Assembly (NCBI RefSeq): GCF_003946445.1
Contig: NZ_RHOF01000009.1
Location: 1-64,000 of the forward strand
DNA length: 64,000 bases
Source of the DNA: Loigolactobacillus jiayinensis
GTDB taxonomy: Bacteria; Bacillota; Bacilli; Lactobacillales; Lactobacillaceae
Direction of reading: 5' to 3'
The position numbers were made by a program, and so were the translations under genes. This document shows, in pieces, positions 1 through 9,383 of this stretch (within the stretch, counting starts at the first letter, position 1; each line of letters begins with the position of its first letter). Below the pieces are notes generated by a model, which had not been told where the DNA came from, did no database searches, and saw nothing but the letters and a program-made list of their open reading frames with translations.

Positions 1-7
1 GTCATAG

Positions 8-50
8 TAAAACCCCCGGTATTGGATTCTGGTCCAATACCGGGGGTTCA
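8..50 (-). terminator. Rho-independent terminator of plsY
   Basis: A perfect 16-bp inverted repeat (11-26 with 33-48, 6-nt loop) lies just downstream of the plsY stop. Read on the minus strand it is followed by a short T tract. The stem is unusually GC-rich (run of five C/G), so it should be a strong terminator. Confidence 0.85.
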
Positions 51-68
51 CTTCATAATGCCTCGTTT

Positions 69-689
69 TTATTTGGATGAATTTTTATGGTAGCCGAAGC
101 CAAAAGGAACCTTGCTCTCGGTGCCATTGCGAATACGTTTGAAGTTATCCCGGTGCATATAAATGATGAAACACATTAATACAAACGCAACACCACTAAG
201 CAATGCATCATGAAAGAAAAATGAAAGCCCAAAAATGATCACCATACCTAGCATACTGGCAACACTAACCATCCGAGTGAAGTAAACCAAGCTACCAAAG
301 ACTAACCAGCACAGCAAGAAAAATAGTGGATTATAGGCTAGAACCATCCCGGCACTGGTAGCAACAGCCTTACCACCACGAAAATGATCAAAGATTGAAA
401 AGCTGTGGCCAACAACAGCGGCTAAACCAATTAAAATTGGACTGTAAAATGGGTGACTAAAGCTACCGAAAAAATACGGTAGTGCAGCTGCAAAGGTGCC
501 TTTAAACATGTCCATAAATAAGACGATCAACCCTGCTTTTTTACCAAGAACGCGGAATGTATTCGTGGTGCCGATATTGCCACTTCCCAGTGTACGAATA
601 TCTTTGTGATAAACGCGCCGTCCTAGCCATAAACCAGAAGGAATCGATCCTAGCAGATAGGCGCACACCAGCATTAGTGCAAGTTTCAA
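69..689 (-). CDS. plsY: Acyl-phosphate:glycerol-3-phosphate acyltransferase PlsY
   Basis: PlsY transfers an acyl group from acyl-phosphate to glycerol-3-phosphate at the membrane, giving lysophosphatidic acid, the first step of phospholipid synthesis. The 206-aa product has the family's signatures: N-terminal YLLGSIPSGLWLGR, then GSGNIGTTNTFRVLGKKAG, and GHSFSIFDHFRGGKAVATSAG, spread over about five hydrophobic segments. The length is normal for the family. The start is TTG at 687-689, chosen because a good GAGGAGG site lies 8-10 nt upstream and no better in-frame ATG exists. The gene is divergent from parE, a neighbourhood common in Firmicutes. Confidence 0.95.
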   Translation of the reverse strand: MKLALMLVCAYLLGSIPSGLWLGRRVYHKDIRTLGSGNIGTTNTFRVLGKKAGLIVLFMDMFKGTFAAALPYFFGSFSHPFYSPILIGLAAVVGHSFSIFDHFRGGKAVATSAGMVLAYNPLFFLLCWLVFGSLVYFTRMVSVASMLGMVIIFGLSFFFHDALLSGVAFVLMCFIIYMHRDNFKRIRNGTESKVPFGFGYHKNSSK

Positions 690-916
690 AATAGTGCCTC
701 CTCATAAGCGATGATGAGCAAATAATTGCGTGTTTTACTTGTTAGTCTGTATTTTATCATTTTTCAGATTGACTAGCTATAGTCTACTGTTTTTGTGGCA
801 ATTTAAACCTGTTTTTGGTGGTTTCTTGTATTGGCTTGGTGTACAAATAGGCCAGTTGCATGCTGAAAAAAATAATTTATCCACACGACGTGATAATCTG
901 TGTTAAAATAGGTTAA

Positions 917-930
917 CGAACATTTGTTCT
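917..930 (+). promoter_or_regulatory. Candidate LexA (SOS) box upstream of parE
   Basis: The 14-mer CGAACATTTGTTCT matches the Gram-positive LexA/DinR pattern CGAAC-N4-GTTCG except for the last base. It lies 5 bp upstream of a TTGACT -35 candidate. From memory, parEC belongs to the Bacillus subtilis LexA regulon, which fits. Binding itself is inferred. Confidence 0.6.
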
Positions 931-935
931 TTACT

Positions 936-964
936 TTGACTTTTCAATTGAATTCGCATAAGGT
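936..964 (+). promoter_or_regulatory. Candidate parE promoter
   Basis: TTGACT at 936-941 is followed after 17 bp by TAAGGT at 959-964. The -35 is good and the -10 only fair (a TAAGAT lies at 964-969 but is spaced too far). It would give a leader of roughly 165 nt. Confidence 0.4.
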
Positions 965-1137
965 AAGATAGTATCTTGTATCATGTCTACTTATGTTTTT
1001 AATTAAGCTCGCACAAGTTGTCACTAAAGTGCTAGAGCAATAGGCGCCAACTGATCGTGAATTGATCAGATTAGTTAAAAAGATGCGCACGATTCACATT
1101 TAATCATGAATTAATTCGGCAAAGGAGTTTTTGTTTG

Positions 1138-3144
1138 ATGAAAGAAGTCCAAACGGCTTATGATGACGCTTCGATTCAGGTTCTACAAGGATTAGAAGCT
1201 GTTCGTAAGCGTCCTGGTATGTATATCGGTTCAACTGATAGTAAGGGACTACACCATTTAGTTTACGAAATTGTCGATAATGCTGTCGATGAGGCTTTAG
1301 CCGGCTATGGTAAAGAAATTGACATTACGATCCATAAAGACAGTAGCGTGACCGTTCGTGATTTTGGCCGGGGTATGCCCACTGGTATGCACGCGTCAGG
1401 TATTCCAACGATTGAAGTTATTCTGACGGTGTTACATGCTGGTGGTAAGTTTGGCCAGGCAGGTGGCTATAAAACCTCTGGCGGCTTACATGGGGTCGGT
1501 TCAAGCGTTGTTAACGCGCTATCCGAGTCAATGACCGCAACAGTTGTTCGTGATGGCAAAAAATTTGAAGAGAAGTTTCGTAATGGCGGCCAGCCAGTTG
1601 GCACCTTAAAGAAATTAGGGAAGACACGTGAAGCTACTGGCACAACGATTACTTTTAAACCTGACCCAACTATTTTCACTACGGTTAATTTTAACTACAG
1701 TGTTTTAGCCGAACGAATTCGTGAGTCAGCTTTTTTGTTGCGCGATGTAAAATTTATTTTCACTGATGAACGCGGTGATGGTCAACAAGAAATTTACCAT
1801 TATGAGGATGGCATCAAAGAATTTGTTGACTATCTAAACGAAGATAAGGACACTTTGGGTCCAACAATGTTTTTCTCTGGTGAAAAAGATGGGATTCAAG
1901 TTGAATTTGCTGGTCAATATAACGATGGCTATTCCGAGAATATCCTTTCCTTTGTTAATAACGTGCGCACTAATGACGGTGGTAGCCACGAAGCTGGTAT
2001 GAAAACAGCCTTGACCCGCTCATTTAATGATTACGCGCGTAAATTGAATTTGCTCAAAGAAAAAGATAAGAATTTAGAAGGTAGCGATGTCCGTGAAGGG
2101 CTATCTGCGGTGATCTCAATTCGTATTCCTGAAGAAATATTGCAGTTTGAAGGGCAGACAAAAGGCAAGCTCGGCACCCCGCAAGCTCGTGCGGCAGTCG
2201 ATAACGTCATCGGCGAACAACTAGCTTATTATCTGTTAGAAAATGGCGATTTTGCGCAAATGATGGTCAAAAAGGCGCTAAAAGCACGTGAAGCCCGCCA
2301 AGCAGCCCGTAAAGCACGTGATGATAGCCGCAATGGTAAGCGAAAAAAGAAAACTGAACGTTTATTATCGGGTAAATTAACGCCAGCACAGTCGCGTAAT
2401 AGCAAGCGTAATGAGCTTTATCTGGTCGAAGGTGATTCGGCCGGTGGTTCAGCTAAACAAGGCCGTGATCGCAAATTTCAAGCGATTTTACCATTACGTG
2501 GTAAGGTCATTAACACCCAGAAAGCGAAAATGGACGATATTTTAAAAAATGAAGAAATCAGCACCATGATTTATACAATTGGTGCTGGTGTCGGACCAGA
2601 ATTTTCAGTCGCAGATAGTAATTACGATAAAGTGATCATCATGACCGATGCCGATACCGATGGTGCCCATATTCAGATTTTATTACTGACCTTCTTTTAT
2701 CGTTATATGAAGCCATTGATCGAGGCAGGTAAGGTTTATATTGCGCTACCACCGCTATATCGTTTACAAAAAGGGAGCGGTAAGAGCATTAAAACCCGGT
2801 ATGCTTGGACTGATGAAGAATTAGCTGCTGAGATGAAAACTTTTGGTAAAGGCGCTAATTTGCAGCGTTATAAAGGTTTAGGCGAAATGAATGCGGACCA
2901 ATTATGGGAAACGACAATGGATCCTGAATCGCGGACGTTAATTCGTGTCCGTATTGATGATGCTGCTCTAGCAGAACGACGTGTTACCACTTTAATGGGT
3001 GACAAGGTTGCACCACGGCGAAAATGGATCGAAAGTCATGTCCAATTTTCAATGGCTGAAGAAGGCAGTATTTTGGAAACAAAAACAGCCAACCATACGG
3101 CCACTAATGTAGAATCCGATACCCCAGATCAAGCAGCAAAGTGA
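1138..3144 (+). CDS. parE: DNA topoisomerase IV subunit B
   Basis: ParE is the ATPase subunit of topoisomerase IV, which decatenates daughter chromosomes in an A2B2 complex with ParC. The GHKL ATPase motifs are present (EIVDNAVDEALAGY, DFGRGMPTG, GGLHGVGSSVVNAL), followed by the transducer domain and the TOPRIM motifs ELYLVEGDSAGGSAKQGR and TDADTDGAHIQ, with the Mg-binding acidic residues intact. The product is 668 aa, normal for the family. ATG at 1138 is chosen over the adjacent TTG at 1135; AAAGGAG lies at 1121-1127. It is followed after 8 nt by parC, forming the usual operon. ParE rather than GyrB is inferred mainly from the plsY-parE-parC order. Confidence 0.96.
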   Translation: MKEVQTAYDDASIQVLQGLEAVRKRPGMYIGSTDSKGLHHLVYEIVDNAVDEALAGYGKEIDITIHKDSSVTVRDFGRGMPTGMHASGIPTIEVILTVLHAGGKFGQAGGYKTSGGLHGVGSSVVNALSESMTATVVRDGKKFEEKFRNGGQPVGTLKKLGKTREATGTTITFKPDPTIFTTVNFNYSVLAERIRESAFLLRDVKFIFTDERGDGQQEIYHYEDGIKEFVDYLNEDKDTLGPTMFFSGEKDGIQVEFAGQYNDGYSENILSFVNNVRTNDGGSHEAGMKTALTRSFNDYARKLNLLKEKDKNLEGSDVREGLSAVISIRIPEEILQFEGQTKGKLGTPQARAAVDNVIGEQLAYYLLENGDFAQMMVKKALKAREARQAARKARDDSRNGKRKKKTERLLSGKLTPAQSRNSKRNELYLVEGDSAGGSAKQGRDRKFQAILPLRGKVINTQKAKMDDILKNEEISTMIYTIGAGVGPEFSVADSNYDKVIIMTDADTDGAHIQILLLTFFYRYMKPLIEAGKVYIALPPLYRLQKGSGKSIKTRYAWTDEELAAEMKTFGKGANLQRYKGLGEMNADQLWETTMDPESRTLIRVRIDDAALAERRVTTLMGDKVAPRRKWIESHVQFSMAEEGSILETKTANHTATNVESDTPDQAAK

Positions 3145-3152
3145 GTGAGTAG

Positions 3153-5615
3153 ATGAGCAATCAACGACAGAATATTCAAGAATTAACATTAGAAGAAGTG
3201 ATGGGTGACCGTTTTGGTCGCTATTCAAAATATATTATCCAGGAACGGGCTTTACCTGACATTCGTGATGGGTTGAAGCCCGTTCAGCGGCGTATTTTAT
3301 ACGCGATGAACAAAGACGGCAATACTTATGATAAAGGTTTTCGTAAGTCGGCTAAATCAGTCGGTAACGTGATGGGTAATTTTCATCCCCATGGCGATTC
3401 TAGTATTTACGAAGCAATGGTGCGCCTAAGTCAAAGTTGGAAGCTGCGGGCACCATTGATCGATATGCACGGTAATAATGGTTCAATGGATGGCGATTCA
3501 CCAGCAGCAATGCGTTATACTGAAGCGCGGATCAGTAAAATTGCTGGTGAAATGCTGCAAGATATTGATAAAAAAACAGTGGACTTCGTGCCTAATTTTG
3601 ACGACACTGAAGAAGAACCAACTGTATTGCCAGCTCGCTTTCCCAATTTATTGGTTAACGGCGCCACCGGAATTTCCGCTGGTTATGCCACCGAAATTCC
3701 ACCGCATAATCTTAGTGAAGTCATTCAAGCGTTGGTCTATTTGTTAGACCATCCTGATGCTGATTTGGCAAAATTAATGACCTTCGTCAAAGGGCCTGAT
3801 TTTCCAACTGGTGGTATTATCCAAGGTATCGATGGCATTAAGCAAGCTTATGAAACTGGTCGTGGTCGAATTATTGTCCGCTCGCGGACTGAGATGGTGA
3901 CACTCCGCGGTGGTCGTGAGCAAATTGCGATTAGTGAATTACCTTATGAAGTTAACAAAGCACAATTAGTTAAAAAGATTGATGAGTTACGTATTTTGAA
4001 AAAAGTTGATGGTATTTCAGAAGTTCGTGACGAATCTGATCGCCGTGGCTTATCAATTGTGGTTGAACTAAAAAAAGGGGCTAACGCGCAAGGTATCCTC
4101 ACGTATTTATTAAAGAATACCGATTTACAAGTGGCCTATAACTTTAATATGGTGGCGATCAATCATCAACGACCTGATCAATTAGGCTTAAAACAGTTGT
4201 TAATGGCCTACTTAGAGCATCAACAGATCGTCATTACACGGCGGACCCATTTTGATTTAGATAAAGCGCAAGCCCGGCAGCACATTGTTTTAGGCTTGAT
4301 CAAGGCATTATCAATTCTTGATCAGGTCATTCAGGTCATTCGCCAAAGTAAAAACAAAAAGAACGCTAAAGATAATTTGGTGACTGCTTTTCAATTCACT
4401 GAACCACAGGCTGAAGCCATTGTTTCACTGCAATTATATCGATTGACCAATACTGATATTACTGCATTACAAAAGGAACAGACTGAGCTTGATCAGCAAA
4501 TCACTAAGTTACAAAAAATATTGGCTGATCCAAAGGAATTAGGACGTGTACTCAAGGCCCAGTTACGCCAAATCGATCGTGATTACGGGACTAAGCGTTT
4601 AAGCGAAATTCAAGCAGAAATTGAAGCCTTGAAAGTGGACACCAAAGTTGTGGTTGCTGATGAAGCGGTAGTTGTTGCTGTGAGTCATGATGGTTATCTA
4701 AAGCGCAGTAGTTTGCGTTCATATAATTCATCAACTGATGATGATAACGGCTTAAAAGAAGAAGATTTCTTAACCTTCCAGCAGCAGTTAAGCACCCTAA
4801 ATCATTTATTCATGTTTACGAATAAAGGCCATGTTATCTATCGGCCAGTGTATGAACTAAGCGATGCACGTTGGAAAGATACCGGTGAGCATATTTCGCA
4901 AACAATTGGTTTAGCGACCGATGAAGCGATTATCCAAACTTTTGCTTTTAGCGAATTAAAACAGGTTGGTCATTTTGTACTTATGACAACTGATGGTTAT
5001 ATTAAACAAACCGAATTTAGCGAATTTTTGCCTGGCCGTACTTATAAATCACGCGCTGCAGTTGCGATGCGATTAAAGAACCCCGATGCTTTTGTCACTG
5101 ACATTAAGTATATTCAACCTGACGAAGTGGAACAAGATGACGTGTTCTTGGCAAGTCACACTGGTTATGGCTTGCGTTATCGCTTAAGCGAAGTACCCGT
5201 TGTTGGTGCAAAAGCCGCTGGGACTAAATCAATGGCACTTAAGCCAGATGATTATGTGGTCAACGCTATCTTAGTGCCACGAGAGCAAGCAACTCCAGTG
5301 ACGATCATTACTCAGCGCGGTGCCTTGAAACGAATGGATGTTCAAGAAATCACGGAAACAAGTCGTGCACGGCGGGGTATGTTGCTGCTACGTGAACTCA
5401 AGCGCAATCCGCATCGTGTTCAAATTATGGTAGGCCCATTAGCCTCCGGTGGTAAATTAATTGTTAAAACTGATGCGCACCAAACAATTTTAATCACACC
5501 GAGTGACCATCCAATTAGTGATCGTTACTCCAATGGTTCTTTTGTATTAGATACTGAAAAGGTTGGTACACCGGTGACGGGGTACCCAGAAATAACTTTC
5601 ACACAAGATGAATAA
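3153..5615 (+). CDS. parC: DNA topoisomerase IV subunit A
   Basis: ParC is the DNA-cleaving subunit of topoisomerase IV. The winged-helix/tower region contains the catalytic tyrosine in AAMRYTEAR (Tyr122). The quinolone-resistance region reads HPHGDSSIYEAM, with Ser83 and Glu87 (the positions equivalent to E. coli ParC 80 and 84) in the susceptible state. The C-terminal half carries the beta-pinwheel repeats. Length is 820 aa. The start ATG lies 8 nt after the parE stop, and GTGAGTGAG overlapping the parE stop can act as a weak ribosome site, suggesting translational coupling. Confidence 0.96.
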   Translation: MSNQRQNIQELTLEEVMGDRFGRYSKYIIQERALPDIRDGLKPVQRRILYAMNKDGNTYDKGFRKSAKSVGNVMGNFHPHGDSSIYEAMVRLSQSWKLRAPLIDMHGNNGSMDGDSPAAMRYTEARISKIAGEMLQDIDKKTVDFVPNFDDTEEEPTVLPARFPNLLVNGATGISAGYATEIPPHNLSEVIQALVYLLDHPDADLAKLMTFVKGPDFPTGGIIQGIDGIKQAYETGRGRIIVRSRTEMVTLRGGREQIAISELPYEVNKAQLVKKIDELRILKKVDGISEVRDESDRRGLSIVVELKKGANAQGILTYLLKNTDLQVAYNFNMVAINHQRPDQLGLKQLLMAYLEHQQIVITRRTHFDLDKAQARQHIVLGLIKALSILDQVIQVIRQSKNKKNAKDNLVTAFQFTEPQAEAIVSLQLYRLTNTDITALQKEQTELDQQITKLQKILADPKELGRVLKAQLRQIDRDYGTKRLSEIQAEIEALKVDTKVVVADEAVVVAVSHDGYLKRSSLRSYNSSTDDDNGLKEEDFLTFQQQLSTLNHLFMFTNKGHVIYRPVYELSDARWKDTGEHISQTIGLATDEAIIQTFAFSELKQVGHFVLMTTDGYIKQTEFSEFLPGRTYKSRAAVAMRLKNPDAFVTDIKYIQPDEVEQDDVFLASHTGYGLRYRLSEVPVVGAKAAGTKSMALKPDDYVVNAILVPREQATPVTIITQRGALKRMDVQEITETSRARRGMLLLRELKRNPHRVQIMVGPLASGGKLIVKTDAHQTILITPSDHPISDRYSNGSFVLDTEKVGTPVTGYPEITFTQDE

Positions 5616-5620
5616 ACCAA

Positions 5621-5653
5621 AAAAAGCAATCACAACTGTGATTGCTTTTTTTT
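5621..5653 (+). terminator. Terminator of parE-parC
   Basis: A near-perfect stem (5621-5634 with 5637-5650) ends in a run of eight T at 5646-5653, immediately after the parC stop. The A run on the left arm would also give a T run on the minus strand. Confidence 0.92.
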
Positions 5654-5827
5654 GAACTGTTATAGTCTTCAACGACACTGTTATATAAAAATATAGGACA
5701 GAGATTAAAATAAATTATGCCAACAGAAAATAATTAATGCTATCAGCTACAAACGCTTTGGTTGCCATGATTGGGTTTGTTCAAAAAAAATTCACTAAAA
5801 AAACTAAAAATTTATTTGCGTAAGGGC

Positions 5828-5855
5828 TTGCATAACGAACACTTTATGTTATACT
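5828..5855 (+). promoter_or_regulatory. pflB promoter
   Basis: TTGCAT (5828-5833) and TATACT (5850-5855) are 16 bp apart, about 60 bp before the pflB start. Both hexamers are close to the sigma-A consensus. The AT-rich stretch just upstream (5777-5815) may serve as an UP element or regulator site; no clear operator was identified. Confidence 0.7.
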
Positions 5856-5921
5856 AACTTATGAAAACTGTTACATTAACAACGCTTGAAACGACGCTTG
5901 ACATTTAAGGAGGCACTAATT

Positions 5922-8183
5922 ATGAAACAGCTCCAGGCAAATGACACGACAACTGATTATTGGGAAGGATTTAACGGCGGTGACTGGCAAGATTCTATCG
6001 ACGTCCGTGATTTCATCCAGCAAAACTTGGTACAATACGATGGTGACGAAAGTTTCCTAGCTGGCCCAACTGAAGCAACCACAACCTTAAATAATAAAGT
6101 TATGGCCTTGAAGCAACAAGAACGTGAAGCCGGCGGTGTCCTTGACGCTGACAATGACGTTCCAGCAACTTTAACTTCACATGGCCCTGGATATATTGAA
6201 AAAGATTTAGAAAAAATCGTTGGTTTACAAACTGACAAACCTTTGAAACGCGCATTCATGCCTTATGGTGGTATTCGTATGGCTGAAGATGCACTAGAAG
6301 CTTATGGCTTTAAGACAGATCCTAAGATGCATCAAATCTTTACTGAATGGCGTAAAACTCATAACGCTGGTGTATTTGACGTTTATACACCAGATATGCG
6401 TAAAGCTCGTCATTATAAGATCATCACTGGTCTTCCTGATGCATATGGTCGTGGCCGGATCATTCCTGACTTACCACGGATTGCTTTATACGGGATCGAT
6501 CGTTTGATCCAAGCAAAAGTAACTGATCATGATAATGTCGGTGATGGTGAAATGACTGATGATGTCATTCGCTTACGTGAACAAATTGCTGAACAAGTTA
6601 AGGCCTTAAAAGGCATGAAGAAAATGGCTGCTAGCTACGGTTTCGATATTTCAAAACCTGCTAAGACAGCACAAGAAGCTGTTCAATGGGTTTACTTCGG
6701 TTATTTAGCCGCAGTTAAAACACAAAATGGCGCTGCAATGTCTGTTGGCCGGATCGACTCATTCTTGGATGTCTTTATCCAACGTGATCTTGATCGTGGT
6801 TTGATCGATGAAAAGCAAGCACAAGAATTAATTGACCAATTTGTTATGAAGTTACGGATGGTTCGTTTTATCCGGACAACTGATTACAATGATTTGTTCT
6901 CTGGCGATCCTATCTGGGCAACATTGTCAATGGCTGGTGTTGGTATGGACGGTCGTCATCATGTTAATAAGACAAGTTTCCGTGTTTTGAAAACTTTAGA
7001 CAACATGGGTGCTGCGCCTGAACCTAACATTACGTTACTTTGGGACAAACGCTTACCAGACGGCTTCAAACGCTATGCATCAAAAGTTTCAATTGATAGT
7101 TCAACAATTCAATATGAAAATGATTCATTGATGCGTAATGAATGGGGTACTGATTACTACGGTATTGCTTGCTGTGTATCTGCACAACCAATTGCTGGTG
7201 GTGTTCAATTCTTCGGTGCACGTGCTAACATGGCTAAAACCGTTTTATACGCCATCAATGGTGGTGTTGATGAATTGGGTAAGGCACAAGTTGGCCCAGC
7301 AGCTGAACCAATTAAGTCTGAATACATCGATTATGATGACTTTATGACTAAGTTTGATCGTCAATTAAGCTGGGTTGCTGACGTATATGTTAATGCGTTA
7401 AATGCCATTCATTATATGCATGATAAGTATGATTATGAAGCTGAACAATTATGCTTGAAAGATTCACGCTTAGATTATACCTTTGCTACTGGTATCTCTG
7501 GCTTATCACATGCCACTGATTCACTTTCAGCAATCAAATACGGTCACGTTAAAATTATCCGTGACGAAGATGGTATCGCTGTTGACTTCAAGGCTGACAA
7601 TGATTACCCACGTTATGGTAACAATGATGATCGTGCTGATAATATCGCTAAGATGTTAGTTAAGAAATTATTTGACAAGATGAACACACATCATTTATAT
7701 CATGGTGCTAAATTATCAACTTCTGTTTTGACCATTACTTCTAACGTTGTTTATGGTAAAAACACTGGTACTACACCAAATGGTCGTCAAGCCGGCGAAC
7801 CATTCTCACCAGGTGCTAATCCAGCCTATGGTGCAGAACAAAATGGTGCCTTAGCTTCCTTGCTTTCAACTGCTAAGATTCCTTACAAGTACGCTCGTGA
7901 TGGTATTTCCAATACATTTGGGGTTACACCACGGACCTTGGGGAATGATATTAGCAGCCAAGAAGATACTTTAGTTAACATGGTTGATGGTTACATGGAA
8001 AATAAAGGTATGCATTTGAATATCAACGTCTTCAATCGTGATACATTGAAAGATGCTCAAGCACATCCTGAAAAGTACCCAACATTGACGGTTCGTGTTT
8101 CTGGTTACTGTGTCTACTTCGCAGATTTGACCAAGGAACAACAAGACGACGTTATTTCGCGGACATACTTCGAAGCAATGTAA
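5922..8183 (+). CDS. pflB: Formate C-acetyltransferase (pyruvate formate-lyase)
   Basis: PflB is a glycyl-radical enzyme that converts pyruvate and CoA to acetyl-CoA and formate under anaerobic conditions. The paired catalytic cysteines are seen at residues 417-418 (IACCVSA), and the radical glycine is Gly728 in RVSGYCV near the C-terminus. The residue after the tyrosine is Cys where many homologues have Ala. The product is 753 aa, the usual length. ATG at 5922 is chosen because AAGGAGG (5907-5913) lies 8 nt upstream; the reading frame stays open 12 codons further up without a ribosome site. The activase gene follows. Formate made here could feed Fhs, encoded at 29-31 kb. Confidence 0.97.
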   Translation: MKQLQANDTTTDYWEGFNGGDWQDSIDVRDFIQQNLVQYDGDESFLAGPTEATTTLNNKVMALKQQEREAGGVLDADNDVPATLTSHGPGYIEKDLEKIVGLQTDKPLKRAFMPYGGIRMAEDALEAYGFKTDPKMHQIFTEWRKTHNAGVFDVYTPDMRKARHYKIITGLPDAYGRGRIIPDLPRIALYGIDRLIQAKVTDHDNVGDGEMTDDVIRLREQIAEQVKALKGMKKMAASYGFDISKPAKTAQEAVQWVYFGYLAAVKTQNGAAMSVGRIDSFLDVFIQRDLDRGLIDEKQAQELIDQFVMKLRMVRFIRTTDYNDLFSGDPIWATLSMAGVGMDGRHHVNKTSFRVLKTLDNMGAAPEPNITLLWDKRLPDGFKRYASKVSIDSSTIQYENDSLMRNEWGTDYYGIACCVSAQPIAGGVQFFGARANMAKTVLYAINGGVDELGKAQVGPAAEPIKSEYIDYDDFMTKFDRQLSWVADVYVNALNAIHYMHDKYDYEAEQLCLKDSRLDYTFATGISGLSHATDSLSAIKYGHVKIIRDEDGIAVDFKADNDYPRYGNNDDRADNIAKMLVKKLFDKMNTHHLYHGAKLSTSVLTITSNVVYGKNTGTTPNGRQAGEPFSPGANPAYGAEQNGALASLLSTAKIPYKYARDGISNTFGVTPRTLGNDISSQEDTLVNMVDGYMENKGMHLNINVFNRDTLKDAQAHPEKYPTLTVRVSGYCVYFADLTKEQQDDVISRTYFEAM

Positions 8184-8200
8184 TGTAATAGTTTTCGTTT

Positions 8201-8240
8201 TAGAAAGTGGATGGATTGATCATGATTCATCCACTTTCTA
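8201..8240 (+). promoter_or_regulatory. Hairpin A in the pflB-pflA spacer
   Basis: A 17-bp stem (8201-8217 with 8224-8240, including two G-U pairs) begins 18 nt after the pflB stop. No T run follows, so it is not a classic terminator. It may protect the pflB 3' end or act in a switch, because its right arm is also the left arm of hairpin B. Confidence 0.75.
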
Positions 8241-8286
8241 GTAAAGCGCCTAAATTTGATTTAAGTGTTTTACTAGAAAGTGAATG
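8228..8286 (+). promoter_or_regulatory. Hairpin B, mutually exclusive with hairpin A
   Basis: Positions 8228-8254 can pair with 8260-8286 over about 27 positions with only two mismatches and two G-U pairs, around a 5-nt loop. It uses 8228-8240, which hairpin A also needs. The outer arms 8201-8213 and 8274-8286 are direct repeats differing at one base. It ends about 16 nt before the pflA ribosome site. Confidence 0.75.
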
Positions 8287-8312
8287 ATAGTTTTAAACGA
8301 TGGGGTGATAAG

Positions 8313-9137
8313 ATGAAAATTTTTGAACAAGAACAATCATCAGTAGCCGTGGCCGAAAATACAACGCCAATTGGTTATGTGCATTCAATAGAAACATTTG
8401 GTTCAGTTGATGGACCTGGTATTCGTTACGTCCTTTTCTTACAAGGTTGTCGGATGCGTTGCCAATTTTGTCATAATCCCGACACCTGGAATCAAGGTGT
8501 TGGTGATGAATTAACTGCGGATCAAGTCTTAGCCGATGCAGAGCGCTATAAAGCATTCTGGGGCAAGCAGGGTGGGATTACTACAAGTGGTGGTGAAGCC
8601 TTATTGCAGATCGATTTTTTGATTGATTTATTTAAAAAAGCCCACGCTAAGGGGATCAAAACTTGTCTAGATACTTGTGGTCAACCCTTTACGCGTAAGC
8701 AACCATGGTTTGGTAAGTTTGAAGAACTAATGCGCTACACAGATGTTTCATTAGTTGATATTAAGCAAATCAATCCACGTGAGCACAAACGTTTAACTGG
8801 CTGGAGTAACGAAAACATTTTTGATATGTTGAGTTACATGCTAGAAAATAATAAACATGTTTGGATCCGGCATGTCCTTGTTCCACAGCGGACTGACTTC
8901 GACACTGAATTGATCCAAATAGGCAATTATATTAAAACAATTGCCCCAATCGTGGATAAAGTTGAAGTCTTACCATACCATACAATGGGTGTCTCCAAAT
9001 ACAAAGAATTAGGCATTGATTACCCATTAGACGGCATCGAACCACCAACTCAGGCACGGGTTAAAAATGCTGAAAAATTATTGCATACCACTGATTACAC
9101 AAATTATAAAAATTATCCGAATTATCCTAAAGCATAA
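8313..9137 (+). CDS. pflA: Pyruvate formate-lyase-activating enzyme (radical SAM)
   Basis: PflA uses S-adenosylmethionine and a [4Fe-4S] cluster to abstract hydrogen from the PflB radical glycine. The cluster motif CRMRCQFC (CxxxCxxC) has cysteines at residues 46, 50 and 53, followed by the GGEALLQ glycine-rich SAM site. The product is 274 aa. ATG at 8313 is preferred over a GTG at 8280, because GGGGTGAT lies just upstream and 8280 falls inside hairpin B. The C-terminus has an unusual Tyr/Asn-rich tail with repeated NY pairs. Expression is probably tied to pflB but modulated by the spacer hairpins. Confidence 0.96.
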   Translation: MKIFEQEQSSVAVAENTTPIGYVHSIETFGSVDGPGIRYVLFLQGCRMRCQFCHNPDTWNQGVGDELTADQVLADAERYKAFWGKQGGITTSGGEALLQIDFLIDLFKKAHAKGIKTCLDTCGQPFTRKQPWFGKFEELMRYTDVSLVDIKQINPREHKRLTGWSNENIFDMLSYMLENNKHVWIRHVLVPQRTDFDTELIQIGNYIKTIAPIVDKVEVLPYHTMGVSKYKELGIDYPLDGIEPPTQARVKNAEKLLHTTDYTNYKNYPNYPKA

Positions 9138-9156
9138 TTAGTAATTTTAGTTTATA

Positions 9157-9221
9157 ATAGTAGCAGCATCTACTTTATTAGTTCAGTAAACTAGTCGAGT
9201 GGGTGAGGTTACTATTTTTTT
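9157..9221 (+). terminator. Possible terminator after pflA
   Basis: AATAGTA (9157-9163) can pair with TACTATT ahead of a run of seven T ending about 9221, with a further weak stem inside the loop. The stem is short, so the call is tentative. Confidence 0.4.
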
Positions 9222-9383
9222 AGAGAAAAATTTACGTTATCGTCACATTTTAGTTTGTAAATTATTGTATAATAATCTGCAGTACGTCGGCTTCTACCTG
9301 CTAAATTTTAAAATGAAATAATTGTTAATCTGTTAAGCTTTAGGTTATTATTAATATAAGCATATTAAAGGAGGATTCACGTT

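Larger units (their letters stand above)
690..1137. other. Divergent plsY/parE intergenic region
   Basis: This 448-bp region has no plausible gene. It is AT-rich and holds the candidate parE promoter, a LexA-like box and a short AAGAT-AGT-ATCTT palindrome (965-977). I could not identify a convincing plsY promoter in it. Confidence 0.7.

Noticed and set aside
5748-5763. Catabolite-responsive element (cre) upstream of pflB
   Set aside because: The core AAACGCTTT is suggestive, but both outer parts deviate from the consensus; not enough to call.
5777-5798. Rex operator upstream of pflB
   Set aside because: TTGTTCA...TTCACTA only partly matches TTGTGAA-N6-TTCACAA, and the spacing is off by one.
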